64,000 nt of DNA from positions 299,757 to 363,756 of the forward strand of contig QWHC01000002.1 in assembly GCA_021404685.1 (NCBI GenBank), read 5' to 3'. Position numbers and translations under genes: made by a program. The DNA is from Chloroflexi bacterium CFX4 (GTDB lineage: Bacteria; Chloroflexota; Anaerolineae; Aggregatilineales; UBA2796). The notes under the pieces are model-generated. The model saw only the letters and a program-made list of their open reading frames with translations. It ran no database searches and was not told where the DNA came from. Shown here one piece after another: positions 1 through 8,150 of the stretch (positions within the stretch are counted from its first letter, which is position 1; the number at the start of each line of letters is the position of its first letter).

Positions 1-663
1 TATACCACGCCTTGGGATAACTATCTGGTGGCGACTCGCGTGTGGTGGTACGACCCTGCCCTTGTGACAGGACTCGTGATCTGGTACGTGCCGATTGAAG
101 AATACACCTTCTTCGTGCTGATGACGCTGCTGACTGCTTCTTGGCTGCTGATGATCATGCGCCACAGACCAGAGCAAGCGCCGCCACCCAAGCATGGCGT
201 TCGCCTGCGCCAGATCAGCACGCTTGCCATCTTTGCCGTGTGGCTAGTCTTTGTGGCGATCTTGGTCTTTGGTTGGCGGCCCGGCACTTATATGGCGCTG
301 CTGTTCGTGTGGGCGCTGCCGCCGATCATGCTGCAAACTGCCTTCGGCGCGGATATTCTGTGGCGCAATCGGCGCGTGGTGTGGCTCACCATCCTACCGA
401 TGACGCTCTACCTCGCGGCGGCGGATAAATTAGCGATCAGCAGCGGCACTTGGACAATCAACCCTGAACAGACGGTGAATGTGCTGATCTTAGGGCGCTT
501 GCCGCTGGAAGAGCTGCAATTCTTCTTCATTGTGAATGTGCTGATCACCTTCGGCATGACCTTAGTGATGGCTACCGAGAGCAAGGCACGTGCAGCGCGC
601 TATGTGGCAGCCTTGCGCGGTATACTCACCCGCAAACAGACCGTTGAGATAGGGAGCGAGTAG
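1..663 (+). CDS. Lycopene cyclase, CrtYcd-type fused two-domain protein (5' partial)
   Basis: Membrane enzyme that cyclises the psi ends of lycopene to beta-ionone rings. The frame is open to the left edge and begins with YTTPWDNYLV, a family motif that normally lies well inside the protein. The true start is therefore upstream, and the internal GTG at 28 is not the start. Two copies of the lycopene cyclase domain are visible, each with the P-x-E-E signature: PIEEY at about nt 91-105 and PLEEL at about nt 502-516. Several hydrophobic helices lie between them. This is the fused form of heterodimeric CrtYc/CrtYd cyclases. Only two bases separate it from the next gene, so it leads a carotenoid operon that extends out of the window. 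Function is confident; whether it makes mono- or bicyclic products cannot be told. Confidence 0.88.
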   Translation, partial: YTTPWDNYLVATRVWWYDPALVTGLVIWYVPIEEYTFFVLMTLLTASWLLMIMRHRPEQAPPPKHGVRLRQISTLAIFAVWLVFVAILVFGWRPGTYMALLFVWALPPIMLQTAFGADILWRNRRVVWLTILPMTLYLAAADKLAISSGTWTINPEQTVNVLILGRLPLEELQFFFIVNVLITFGMTLVMATESKARAARYVAALRGILTRKQTVEIGSE

Positions 664-665
664 CC

Positions 666-1178
666 ATGCTGGATAACTATGTGCAGTTGACCGAACAGCA
701 GCGCCGTGAGCTAGTGCCAGCGCCGCCGAATATTTGGCGCTTTTACGAGAAACTTTCGCGGCGGCTGATCGTGTGGAACGTTGCCAACTTTGGGACGGGC
801 GTCGTTTTGCAGGCATTCACGTCATTTTGGCGCGGCGTTGGCGCACAGGCAATCGGCTGGAGCGTCATCAACCTTGCCATAGGCTTCTTTGGGCAGAAGG
901 GCAATACACGGCGCGCCGCTAAACCTGAAGCGCACGCGCCCGAACGCATGGCAAAGGAAGCGCGCAACATCCGCGCCTTTCTGTGGGTCAACGCTGGGCT
1001 AGATATCCTCTACATGCTTGGCGGCTTGAACATGGCGCGCCGCGCCGCCGAAAAAGGTGGTGAGACTGCCGAATTTCGGCGCGGGATGGGCGTGGGCATC
1101 ATCGTGCAGGGCGGCTTGCTGTTCATCTGGGATGTGATCAACGCGCTGATCGTGCCGCGCTATCGCAAAAAGGGCTGA
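666..1178 (+). CDS. Membrane protein of unknown function in the carotenoid operon
   Basis: A 170-residue protein with three or four hydrophobic segments (about residues 38-58, 62-75, 105-125 and 142-162) and charged loops. I do not recognise it securely; it resembles small uncharacterised DUF membrane proteins found in bacterial operons. It starts two bases after the cyclase stop and ends six bases before the next gene, so it is almost certainly co-transcribed with the carotenoid genes. A role in the membrane arrangement of the pathway is possible, but it rests on position only. No catalytic motif is visible. Confidence 0.6.
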   Translation: MLDNYVQLTEQQRRELVPAPPNIWRFYEKLSRRLIVWNVANFGTGVVLQAFTSFWRGVGAQAIGWSVINLAIGFFGQKGNTRRAAKPEAHAPERMAKEARNIRAFLWVNAGLDILYMLGGLNMARRAAEKGGETAEFRRGMGVGIIVQGGLLFIWDVINALIVPRYRKKG

Positions 1179-1184
1179 GCAGCT

Positions 1185-2006
1185 GTGCTGCCACCGATCA
1201 CGGCTTTTCAAGGCGCTGAACACGCGCCATTCCTGATGCAAGGCGGCAAGGCCGCGGCGCTGATGGTGCATGGCTTTCCCGGCACGCCCGCCGATATTCG
1301 CCCCTTGGCAGATTGCCTCAGTGCGCTGGACTGGACAGTGCAGGGCATTCTGTTGCCCGGCTTTGGCGTGGAAATTGAGACGCTGCCCAAGCGCACCCAT
1401 AAAGAGTGGTCAGCCGCCGTGCGCGAGGCGCTGCAAGCGCTCCAAAAGGATCATGCGCCCGTCCTCTTGGTTGGGCATTCGATGGGCGGCGCGTTGGTGA
1501 TGGGCGTGGCAGCGGAAACGCCCGCCGACGGTCTGATCCTGAGCGCACCGTTCAGCAAGATTGAGAACATTTTATGGGGCATGATGCCCGTCTTTCGCGC
1601 CTTGTTTCCAGAAGTGCGCCCGTTCCGCCTCATTCGGCTGGATTTCTCCAAGCCGGAGGTGCGCGAAGGCATTCGCAACTTCATGCCGGATGCTGATCTG
1701 GACGATCCGCAAGTGCAGCACGCCATCCGCGATCTGCGGCTGCCGATCACCGTCTTTGAGCAGATCAGGCAGGTTGGGCAGCGCGCCTTCAACCTTGCGC
1801 CACAGCTCAAGATGCCTGCTTTCATTCTACAAGGCACGGAGGATACGCTTGTGAAGCCACACCTAACACGCCAACTGGTCTCGCGCTATGGCGGCGCTGT
1901 GCGCTACCTTGAGGTGCCAGCCGAACACAGCCTGATCGATCCGCGTGCAGCCTATTGGTCTCAGGTCGAGAATGCGCTGCGCGAATTTGTGGAGCAGTTC
2001 CGATGA
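1185..2006 (+). CDS. Alpha/beta hydrolase (carboxylesterase / monoacylglycerol-lipase type)
   Basis: A 273-residue serine hydrolase. HGFPGTP (about residues 29-35) supplies the oxyanion-hole region. GHSMGG gives the nucleophile Ser99. GTED near residue 220 and EHSLID near residue 248 supply the likely Asp and His. The start is GTG at 1185, six bases after the upstream stop. Its stop overlaps the start of the cruF-like gene (ATGA at 2003-2006). The fold and esterase-type chemistry are secure. The substrate is unknown; position suggests a lipid or carotenoid ester, but a general lysophospholipase cannot be excluded. Confidence 0.82.
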   Translation: MLPPITAFQGAEHAPFLMQGGKAAALMVHGFPGTPADIRPLADCLSALDWTVQGILLPGFGVEIETLPKRTHKEWSAAVREALQALQKDHAPVLLVGHSMGGALVMGVAAETPADGLILSAPFSKIENILWGMMPVFRALFPEVRPFRLIRLDFSKPEVREGIRNFMPDADLDDPQVQHAIRDLRLPITVFEQIRQVGQRAFNLAPQLKMPAFILQGTEDTLVKPHLTRQLVSRYGGAVRYLEVPAEHSLIDPRAAYWSQVENALREFVEQFR

Positions 2007-2803
2007 GCGCGCTGGCTGCCCGTTTGCGAAACTTGCGCCTTGAAAGCCCAGATCGGCTGCCGTTCGGCTTGTTGGTCGGCTGGCTGCTGGCGATGATCAG
2101 CTTGCCGATTGCCCGTTGGACGTTTGGTGACGCGGCAACGCCTATCGCGCTGAGCGTTGGCGTCCTGTTTCAGGTCGCAGTCGGCACGGCATTCTTGTTG
2201 CAAAGGTGGTCAGTGTGGCGCGTATTGCGGACTGCCCTGACCGTCGCCCTGATTGGCTGGCTGGTGGAATGGCTTGGGCATACCACAGGCTTTCCCTTCG
2301 GCTTCTACAGCTACACAGAGCGCTTGCAGCCGCAGCTGGGCGGTGTGCCGCTGCTGATCCCGTTAGCGTGGCTGATGATGCTGCCGCCTGCTTGGGCAGT
2401 TGCCTTCAGCATTACGCAGCCTTTGGCAGCCAAGCCGCTTGTGCGCCGCCTTGCCTTCATCGCCGTGAGCGCGCTTGCCTTCACCGCGTGGGATTTGTTC
2501 CTTGATCCGCTCTTGGTGGCGTGGGATTTTTGGCGCTGGCAAGCGGTGGGCGCCTATTTCGGCATTCCGCTGAGCAATTATGGCGGTTGGCTGTTCGCCT
2601 CTGCGCTGATGACGGCGGTGACCCTGCCACGCGCCGATCTGCCGCGCCGTCCGCTGCTATTCCTCTATGGGGCAACGTGGTTCTTCATGACGGGCGGCGT
2701 AACGCTTTTCTGGGGCTTGGTGGGCGCGGGCATGGTTGGCTCGGCAGTGATGGGCGGCTTCTTGGTGGCGGCGCTCTGGTTTGGGCGGGAGCGTGCGGCA
2801 TGA
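2003..2803 (+). CDS. cruF: CruF-like carotenoid 1',2'-hydratase (carotenoid biosynthesis membrane protein)
   Basis: Polytopic membrane protein of 266 residues. It belongs to the carotenoid biosynthesis family that includes CruF and bisanhydrobacterioruberin hydratase, which add water across the terminal C1,2 double bond of psi ends. Family features visible are GFPFGFYSYTERLQP, LIPLAWLMM and AWDLFLDPLLVAWDFWRW, with acidic residues within membrane segments. ATG at 2003 overlaps the previous stop and was preferred over an upstream in-frame start inside the hydrolase gene. The next start again overlaps the stop (ATGA at 2800-2803). Next to a cyclase, a glycosyltransferase and a CrtD-type desaturase, it fits synthesis of a hydroxylated monocyclic carotenoid. 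Confidence 0.85.
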   Translation: MSALAARLRNLRLESPDRLPFGLLVGWLLAMISLPIARWTFGDAATPIALSVGVLFQVAVGTAFLLQRWSVWRVLRTALTVALIGWLVEWLGHTTGFPFGFYSYTERLQPQLGGVPLLIPLAWLMMLPPAWAVAFSITQPLAAKPLVRRLAFIAVSALAFTAWDLFLDPLLVAWDFWRWQAVGAYFGIPLSNYGGWLFASALMTAVTLPRADLPRRPLLFLYGATWFFMTGGVTLFWGLVGAGMVGSAVMGGFLVAALWFGRERAA

Positions 2804-3399
2804 GCTGGCTGCTGTGGACGGCGCTTGGCTTTGCGCTCGGATCGCTGCCCTTCTCGGTGTGGATTGGCAGGCTGGCGCTGCGGAAGGATATTCGCAGCTA
2901 TGGTGACCGCAATCCCGGCGCGACGAACGTGCTGCGCGCCGGCGGCAAGCTGTGGTTTGTGGCGGCGCTGCTGCTGGATATTGCGAAGGGCGCGGCACCG
3001 GTTGGCGCAGCCTATTGGCTGATGGGCATTCGCGGTATGGAGAGTGTGCCGATAGCGCTTGCGCCTGTGCTAGGTCACGCTTTTTCGCCGTTCTTGGGCT
3101 TCAAAGGCGGCAAAGCGGTTGCCACCATGGGCGGCATCTGGATCGGTTTGACGCTTGCCTATATGCCTGTGGTGCTGATGCTGCTCTTGATCTTCTGGTT
3201 CTACGTCGTGACGGTCAGCGGTTGGGCGGTCATCCTAACAGCGCTCAGCGGGCTTGCCTACTTGCTGATCAACTTGCCCGATCAGGCGCTGATCGCGGTC
3301 ATGATCGGCTGCCTGCTGCTCAGCCTTTACAAGCAGCGGGAAGATTTGGCAAAGCCGCTGCGCCTGCGCTTGCCAAAAGGTGCAAGCAAAGTGGCATGA
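2800..3399 (+). CDS. plsY: PlsY-family glycerol-3-phosphate acyltransferase
   Basis: Integral membrane acyltransferase of 199 residues that transfers an acyl group from acyl-phosphate to glycerol 3-phosphate. The three conserved cytosolic motifs are visible: GSLPFS near residues 14-19, GDRNPGATN near 35-43, and GHAFSPFLGFKGGKAVAT around 90-107. Five hydrophobic segments match the family topology and length. The ATG at 2800 overlaps the cruF stop; a longer reading of the frame runs through cruF in another phase and is rejected. Its place between a carotenoid hydratase and a glycosyltransferase is unusual for a phospholipid gene. It may simply be co-transcribed, or may serve acylation of a glycosylated product; the latter is speculation. 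Confidence 0.88.
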   Translation: MSWLLWTALGFALGSLPFSVWIGRLALRKDIRSYGDRNPGATNVLRAGGKLWFVAALLLDIAKGAAPVGAAYWLMGIRGMESVPIALAPVLGHAFSPFLGFKGGKAVATMGGIWIGLTLAYMPVVLMLLLIFWFYVVTVSGWAVILTALSGLAYLLINLPDQALIAVMIGCLLLSLYKQREDLAKPLRLRLPKGASKVA

Positions 3400-4526
3400 T
3401 CGAGACGCTCATCACCCTGGTCAGCGGCGGCGCGCTGTTCATCTTCGGCGTGACTGCCCTCAGCAACGTCTTGCTTTTTCCGCGCCTGAAAGGCGCCGTG
3501 CCGCCTGAAGCACCGCTGATCTCTATCCTGATTCCGTCACGGAATGAGGCAGCGGTCATCCGCGAGACAGTGCGCGGCATTTTGGCGCAGACCTACACAA
3601 ACTTCGAGCTGATCGTGCTGGACGACAACTCTAGCGATGGCACGGGCGACCTTGCGTGCGCGGCTGCCAACGGCGATCCGCGCTTGCGCGTCCTGAACGG
3701 TGCGCCGCTGCCCGAAGGCTGGGGCGGCAAGAATTGGGCATGTCATCAACTGGCAGAGGCAGCCAGCGGCGCGTGGTTGCTGTTCACCGATGCAGACGTG
3801 CGCTGGCAGCCAGCAGCACTGAGCGCGCTTGCCACACACATGGCGCGCACACGCGCCGATCTGCTCACGGTGTGGTCAACGCAGATAACGCACACCTGGG
3901 CAGAGCGGCTGATCGTGCCGCTGATGGCGTTTGCTATCTTCGCCTATCTGCCTGTGATCATGGTGCATTACTCGCGCTGGATGATCTTCGCGGCTGCCAA
4001 TGGGCAGGTCATGCTGTTCCGCCGTGCGGCGTACCAAACAATCGGCGGACATGCGGCGGTGCGCGCCAAAGTGGTGGAAGATGTAGCGTTGGCGCGGCGC
4101 ATCAAGGCGGCGCGGCTGCGCTTGCGGATGTTTGACGGCGCGGGCTTGATCGGCTGCCGCATGTATAACGGTTGGGCAGCCGTCCGCGATGGCTTTGCCA
4201 AGAACATCCTTGCCGGGCATGGGAATAGCCTGCCTTTTCTGCTGATCTCAACGGCGCTGCATTGGTTCGCCTTTGTGTTGCCGTTCGTGTGGTTGGTGCC
4301 GAGCAATTTTGCCGTGTTGCCGCTCATGTTGTGCTTAGGCATCATTGCGCTGCGAATGCTGACGGCGGCGGCAACGCGCCAACGCCTGCGGGATGCCATC
4401 CTGATGCCGATCTCAGTCATGTTGATGACGCGCATCGCGGCACACGCGATCTATTGGCGGCTGCGCTATGGCGGCGTGCAGTGGAAAGGGCGCACCTTGC
4501 CCACAAAGGAAGCAGCGCATGGCTGA
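3396..4526 (+). CDS. GT2-family glycosyltransferase, probable carotenoid glycosyltransferase (CruG-like)
   Basis: A 376-residue membrane-associated GT-A glycosyltransferase. An N-terminal hydrophobic segment (about 5-27) precedes the nucleotide-sugar domain with SILIPSRNE (43-51), DDNSSDG (76-82), the metal-binding FTDAD (130-134) and EDVALARRI near residue 228. Two or three hydrophobic helices follow at the C terminus (about residues 280-350). This matches the arrangement of CruG and 4,4'-diaponeurosporenoate-type glycosyltransferases. The ATG at 3396 overlaps the PlsY stop; the stop overlaps the start of the desaturase. Position between CruF and a CrtD-like desaturase supports glycosylation of the tertiary or secondary hydroxyl of the carotenoid. 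The acceptor is inferred. Confidence 0.82.
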   Translation: MIETLITLVSGGALFIFGVTALSNVLLFPRLKGAVPPEAPLISILIPSRNEAAVIRETVRGILAQTYTNFELIVLDDNSSDGTGDLACAAANGDPRLRVLNGAPLPEGWGGKNWACHQLAEAASGAWLLFTDADVRWQPAALSALATHMARTRADLLTVWSTQITHTWAERLIVPLMAFAIFAYLPVIMVHYSRWMIFAAANGQVMLFRRAAYQTIGGHAAVRAKVVEDVALARRIKAARLRLRMFDGAGLIGCRMYNGWAAVRDGFAKNILAGHGNSLPFLLISTALHWFAFVLPFVWLVPSNFAVLPLMLCLGIIALRMLTAAATRQRLRDAILMPISVMLMTRIAAHAIYWRLRYGGVQWKGRTLPTKEAAHG

Positions 4527-6006
4527 GCAGCCGATTGTGATCATCGGCGGTGGCATTGGCGGCTTAAGCGCTGCGATCCGTCTGGCGGCAGAGGGCGAGC
4601 GCGTCATCCTCTTTGAGCAGAACGCGCAAGTCGGCGGCAAGATGAGCGAGCTGCGTGCCGATGGCTTCCGCTGGGATACAGGTCCGTCGGTCATCACCAT
4701 GCGGCACGTCTTTGACGATCTGTTTGCGGCGGCGGGCAAGCGCACGGCGGACTACCTGACGCTGACGCGGGCGGAGCCGCTGACGCGCTACTTCTACCGC
4801 GATGGCACAGTCCTAGATGCCACAAGCGACCTGCCGCGCATGATCGCCCAGATTGAGCAGATCGATCCGCGAGATGCCGAAGGCTACCTTGCCTACTTGG
4901 CATACGCGGCGCGCCTACATCGCATCACGGGCAAGGTGTTCATCTACGATACGCCGCCAACGCCTGCCAGCTTGTTCAAAGTGCCGCTGCGCGATGCCCT
5001 GCGCGTAGACGCTATGCGCTCAATGGATGCGGCGATACGCAGTTTTGTGCGCTCGCCGCATGTGCGCCAACTGCTGGGCAGATTCGCCACCTACGTCGGC
5101 GCCAGTCCATACCGTGCGCCGGCAACGCTGAACGTGATCGCGCACGTGGAGCTGAACGGCGGCGTCTATTATCCACGCGGTGGCATATACGCCATTGCGC
5201 GTGCTTTAGCGCGCTTGGCAAGCGAGGTCGGTGTCGAAATTCACACAAACTGCGCCGTCGAGCGCATTTGGGTCGAGCATAAGCGTGCTTGCGGCGTGCA
5301 AGTGCGCGGTGAGCGCATCGGCGCGAAAGCAGTCATCGCCAATGTGGACGTGGCAACCGTCTATGAAAACCTGTTGCCTGCTCAGGCAGTCAGCGCGGGC
5401 TATGTGCGGCGCTTGTTAAATGCCGAGCCATCCTGTTCGGGCTATGTGCTGCTGCTGGGCGTGCAGGGCAAGCACGAGCGCTTGGCGCACCACAACATCT
5501 TCTTCACGCAGGATTACCGCGCCGAATTCGCCGACATCTTTGCACACGGCGTGCCGCCGAACGACCCAACGGTCTATGTGGCGATCACCTCGAAAAGCGA
5601 TCCTGAGGATGCGCCCGAAGGCATGGAGAACTGGTTCGTGCTGATCAATGCGCCTGCCCTGAGCAACCGCTACGATTGGACGGCGAACGCACCGCGCTAC
5701 CGCGATCAGGTGTTGGCGACCCTTGCCCAATTCGGCGTAACGCCGCACATTCGCGCTGAACACCAGTTAACACCTGCCGATATTGCACGGCTGACGGGCG
5801 CACGGCGCGGCGCGCTCTACGGCACCTCCTCCAACAATCCGTTTGCGGCATTTTTGCGCCCGCACAACCGTGGGCGCGGCATTCGCGGCTTGTATTTCGC
5901 GGGCGGCACGGCGCATCCGGGCGGCGGCGTGCCAATGGTGACGCTCAGCGGCGGCGTGGCGGCGCGCCTGCTCTTGGCAGATATGCGGCAAGGTCGGCTA
6001 AAGTGA
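4519..6006 (+). CDS. FAD-dependent carotenoid desaturase, CrtD/CrtI family
   Basis: A 495-residue amine-oxidase-like flavoprotein. The N-terminal dinucleotide-binding motif GGGIGG is at residues 10-15, followed by FEQNAQVGGKM and DTGPSVITM. The C terminus has the FAD-site block GLYFAGGTAHPGGGVPM and a closing hydrophobic helix. The central RFATYVGASPYRAPATLNV and the adjacent HVEL with GGVYYPRGG look more like C-3',4' desaturases (CrtD) than four-step phytoene desaturases, and CrtD commonly acts with CruF. A phytoene desaturase role remains possible because no other crtI is in view. The start ATG (4519) overlaps the glycosyltransferase stop. It is the last gene of the operon; 95 bp separate it from hypA. 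Confidence 0.85.
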   Translation: MAEQPIVIIGGGIGGLSAAIRLAAEGERVILFEQNAQVGGKMSELRADGFRWDTGPSVITMRHVFDDLFAAAGKRTADYLTLTRAEPLTRYFYRDGTVLDATSDLPRMIAQIEQIDPRDAEGYLAYLAYAARLHRITGKVFIYDTPPTPASLFKVPLRDALRVDAMRSMDAAIRSFVRSPHVRQLLGRFATYVGASPYRAPATLNVIAHVELNGGVYYPRGGIYAIARALARLASEVGVEIHTNCAVERIWVEHKRACGVQVRGERIGAKAVIANVDVATVYENLLPAQAVSAGYVRRLLNAEPSCSGYVLLLGVQGKHERLAHHNIFFTQDYRAEFADIFAHGVPPNDPTVYVAITSKSDPEDAPEGMENWFVLINAPALSNRYDWTANAPRYRDQVLATLAQFGVTPHIRAEHQLTPADIARLTGARRGALYGTSSNNPFAAFLRPHNRGRGIRGLYFAGGTAHPGGGVPMVTLSGGVAARLLLADMRQGRLK

Positions 6007-6101
6007 CAAACGGCACCTGCTTTTGATGAGCGGCGGCACTCGTTTTTGCCGTCCGCAGCGCGTATCATAAAGGGCTGAACGGCACTGAGAGAAGATGCGC
6101 C

Positions 6102-6476
6102 ATGCACGAACTATCAGTCACACAGCACATCCTAGAGATCGTGGTGCGCCACGCGCAGCAGGCACACGCGGCGCGCATCACGGATATTCATCTTGTGATC
6201 GGGCAACTTTCCTCATTCATTGACGAGTCGATCCAGTTTTACTGGGATACGCTGAGCAGCGGCACGCTGGCAGAAGGCGCGCACCTGCATTTTGAGCGCG
6301 TGCCAGCACAGGTGGACTGCAACGAATGCGGTCAGCGTTCCACCTTGGCGGAGAGCGCGCAAGGCTGCTTGGCGTGCGGCAGCCTGAACGTGCGCGTGGT
6401 GGCGGGCGAAGAATTCTATGTGCGCGCTATTCAGGTGCAGGCGGCGGATGAACGAGAACAGGAAGCAGAGGCATGA
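6102..6476 (+). CDS. hypA: HypA, hydrogenase nickel-insertion accessory protein
   Basis: A 124-residue metallochaperone that hands nickel to the [NiFe]-hydrogenase large subunit (or urease in some species). The N terminus MHELSV carries the Ni-binding His2, which fixes the start. The zinc site is formed by Cys73, Cys76, Cys89 and Cys92 (CNEC and CLAC). Length and motif order are normal for the family. It overlaps hypB by four bases (ATGA). No hydrogenase structural gene or hypCDEF is present in the window, so the target enzyme must be encoded elsewhere or was lost. Confidence 0.93.
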   Translation: MHELSVTQHILEIVVRHAQQAHAARITDIHLVIGQLSSFIDESIQFYWDTLSSGTLAEGAHLHFERVPAQVDCNECGQRSTLAESAQGCLACGSLNVRVVAGEEFYVRAIQVQAADEREQEAEA

Positions 6477-7138
6477 GCGTAAAAGTTATCTCGGTTTTGG
6501 AGAACATCCTACAGGCAAATGATCAGGTGGCCGCCGCTAACCGTGCGCGCTTTGCGGCGGCGGGCGTCTACGCGCTCAATATCATGTCCTCACCGGGCGC
6601 GGGCAAAACCTCGCTGATCGAGCAAACGCTGCGCGCCTTAGCGCCGCAGGTGCGGATCGGCATGATTAACGGCGATACGACCGCTGCCAGCATGGATGCC
6701 GAACGCGGCGCGCGGGCAGGCGCGGCATCGGTTCACATCAACACGGGCGGCAACTGCCACCTTGAGGCACATATGGTGCGCCAAGCGCTGGACGCACTTG
6801 ACCTGAGCGCGCTCGATCTGGTCATTGTGGAGAATGTGGGCAATTTGGTCTGCCCTGCTGGCTGGGATTTAGGCGTCCATGCGCGGGTGGTGGTGGCAAG
6901 CGTCACCGAAGGCGATGACAAGCCCTACAAATATCCGACTATGTATCGCGGTGCGGAGGTGCTGCTGCTCAACAAGATTGACCTGCTGCCCTACCTTGAT
7001 TTCAACACCGATTATTTTTTGCAGGGCGTGCGGCTGCTGAACCCTGCGGTGCAGGTTTTCCCGATCTCGTGCCGCAGTGGTGAGGGCATCGGCGCGTGGG
7101 CAGAATGGCTGCGCGCACGCGCCCTGAAGCATGGTTAG
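6473..7138 (+). CDS. hypB: HypB, GTPase for hydrogenase nickel incorporation
   Basis: A 221-residue SIMIBI-class GTPase that works with HypA. The P-loop SSPGAGKTS lies at residues 39-47, MINGD follows, and the metal-binding GGNCHLEAH is near 92-100. The G3-like VENVGNLVCP is near 122-131 and the guanine-specificity NKID is near 164-167. The N terminus lacks the histidine-rich nickel-storage stretch seen in some HypB proteins. The stop TAG at 7136-7138 overlaps the stop of the convergent MerR gene. Confidence 0.93.
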   Translation: MSVKVISVLENILQANDQVAAANRARFAAAGVYALNIMSSPGAGKTSLIEQTLRALAPQVRIGMINGDTTAASMDAERGARAGAASVHINTGGNCHLEAHMVRQALDALDLSALDLVIVENVGNLVCPAGWDLGVHARVVVASVTEGDDKPYKYPTMYRGAEVLLLNKIDLLPYLDFNTDYFLQGVRLLNPAVQVFPISCRSGEGIGAWAEWLRARALKHG

Positions 7139-7944
7139 ATAGCCTGACTGGCAGCGGTGCTGTCATCTTCCGCCAGCAGGCGGCGCAGTTCTGCTGTTTC
7201 CAGTTCATCCACATACTGATCAATCGCCTGATGCAGAAAGGCGGGCAGATCAGGGTGCAGTGCCTCAAAATTGGTGCGGAAGGCAGGATCGTGCAGGTAG
7301 GTCTCTGCCAAGCCGCGCAGAATGTCGAGCGTTGGCTCGTAAAAGTAGCGGATGTGGTTGTGCCAACGCACCAGAACAGCCTGCACAGCCTCACTGCGTG
7401 GGTCTTGCCCACTGTCGAGCGCTTCGGTCAGTGCTGCGTAGATTTGGTTGCCTTCGGCGCGTACGGCTTCTTTTTGGGCGGCACTATAGCCGTTCCAACG
7501 CTTGACGGACTCGCCAACGATGGTCAGATCGTACTGCAAACGGGCAAGGCGCGTGTATTCCTGCTCTTTTTCGGGCGTGAATGCCTCGAAAAGGCGTTTG
7601 GGCGGCATGGGTTGCTCTCCTGAAAGGTGACTAAGCGTGCTATCCACTGTGTGAATCAGGCTTTGCAGATGGGCAATCTTGTCCTGAAGCGCGGCGCGGT
7701 GCTGCTGCAAAGTTGCCGTCAGGTCAAAGGTTGGGCTATCCAAAGCTGCCTTGATCTGCGCTAACGGCAAGCCGATCTCGCGGTAGAACAAAATTTGCTG
7801 CAAGCGCAGCAGCGCCGCCTCGTCATAGTGACGGTAGCCGTTCGCCGCGACGTGGGACGGGCTGAGCAAGCCGATCTCATCGTAGTAGTGCAGCGTGCGC
7901 ACGCTGACGCCAGCCAGCGCTGCCACTTGTTTGACGGTGTACAT
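7135..7944 (-). CDS. MerR-family regulator with C-terminal TipAS domain
   Basis: A 269-residue transcription activator. The N-terminal winged helix (residues 1-70, with VKQVAALAGVSVRTLHYYDE and NGYRHYDE) is followed by a dimerisation coiled coil at about 75-115. A TipAS-type ligand-binding domain (about 125-255) contains QIYAALTEALDSGQDPRS and VRWHNHIRYFYEPT. TipAS domains in TipAL and Mta bind thiopeptide-like or other hydrophobic drugs. ATG at 7942-7944 is preceded by AGGAGG. A MerR-type promoter with long spacer and internal dyad lies just upstream, so it probably regulates itself. No obvious efflux gene is adjacent. Confidence 0.9.
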   Translation of the reverse strand: MYTVKQVAALAGVSVRTLHYYDEIGLLSPSHVAANGYRHYDEAALLRLQQILFYREIGLPLAQIKAALDSPTFDLTATLQQHRAALQDKIAHLQSLIHTVDSTLSHLSGEQPMPPKRLFEAFTPEKEQEYTRLARLQYDLTIVGESVKRWNGYSAAQKEAVRAEGNQIYAALTEALDSGQDPRSEAVQAVLVRWHNHIRYFYEPTLDILRGLAETYLHDPAFRTNFEALHPDLPAFLHQAIDQYVDELETAELRRLLAEDDSTAASQAI

Positions 7945-7971
7945 CTACGGTTGCCTCCTCACACGCCCTGC

Positions 7972-8002
7972 ATCTTAAACTATAACGTTACGTGAGAGTC
8001 AA
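7972..8002 (-). promoter_or_regulatory. MerR/TipAS-type promoter with operator in a 19-bp spacer
   Basis: Read on the minus strand, TTGACT (7997-8002) and TAAGAT (7972-7977) are separated by 19 bases, the over-long spacing typical of MerR-activated promoters. The spacer contains the dyad CTCACGTAACGTTATAG, resembling the ACGT-centred operators of TipAL/Mta-type regulators. It lies about 30 bp upstream of the regulator start, consistent with autoregulation. Assignment of the exact -10 is by eye. Confidence 0.6.
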
Positions 8003-8150
8003 GCCCTGCTTTGGGAAAGGCGCACCTGCCACAACCTGAAGTTGGCGGTGGCACCCTTATAGGCACAGGCGGCTGATCCCTGCCAAGCGCGCTGCCTTTT
8101 TGCTACAATTGATCAGCACGTGCAAATTTTCACACAGGTGAAGTGAACTC

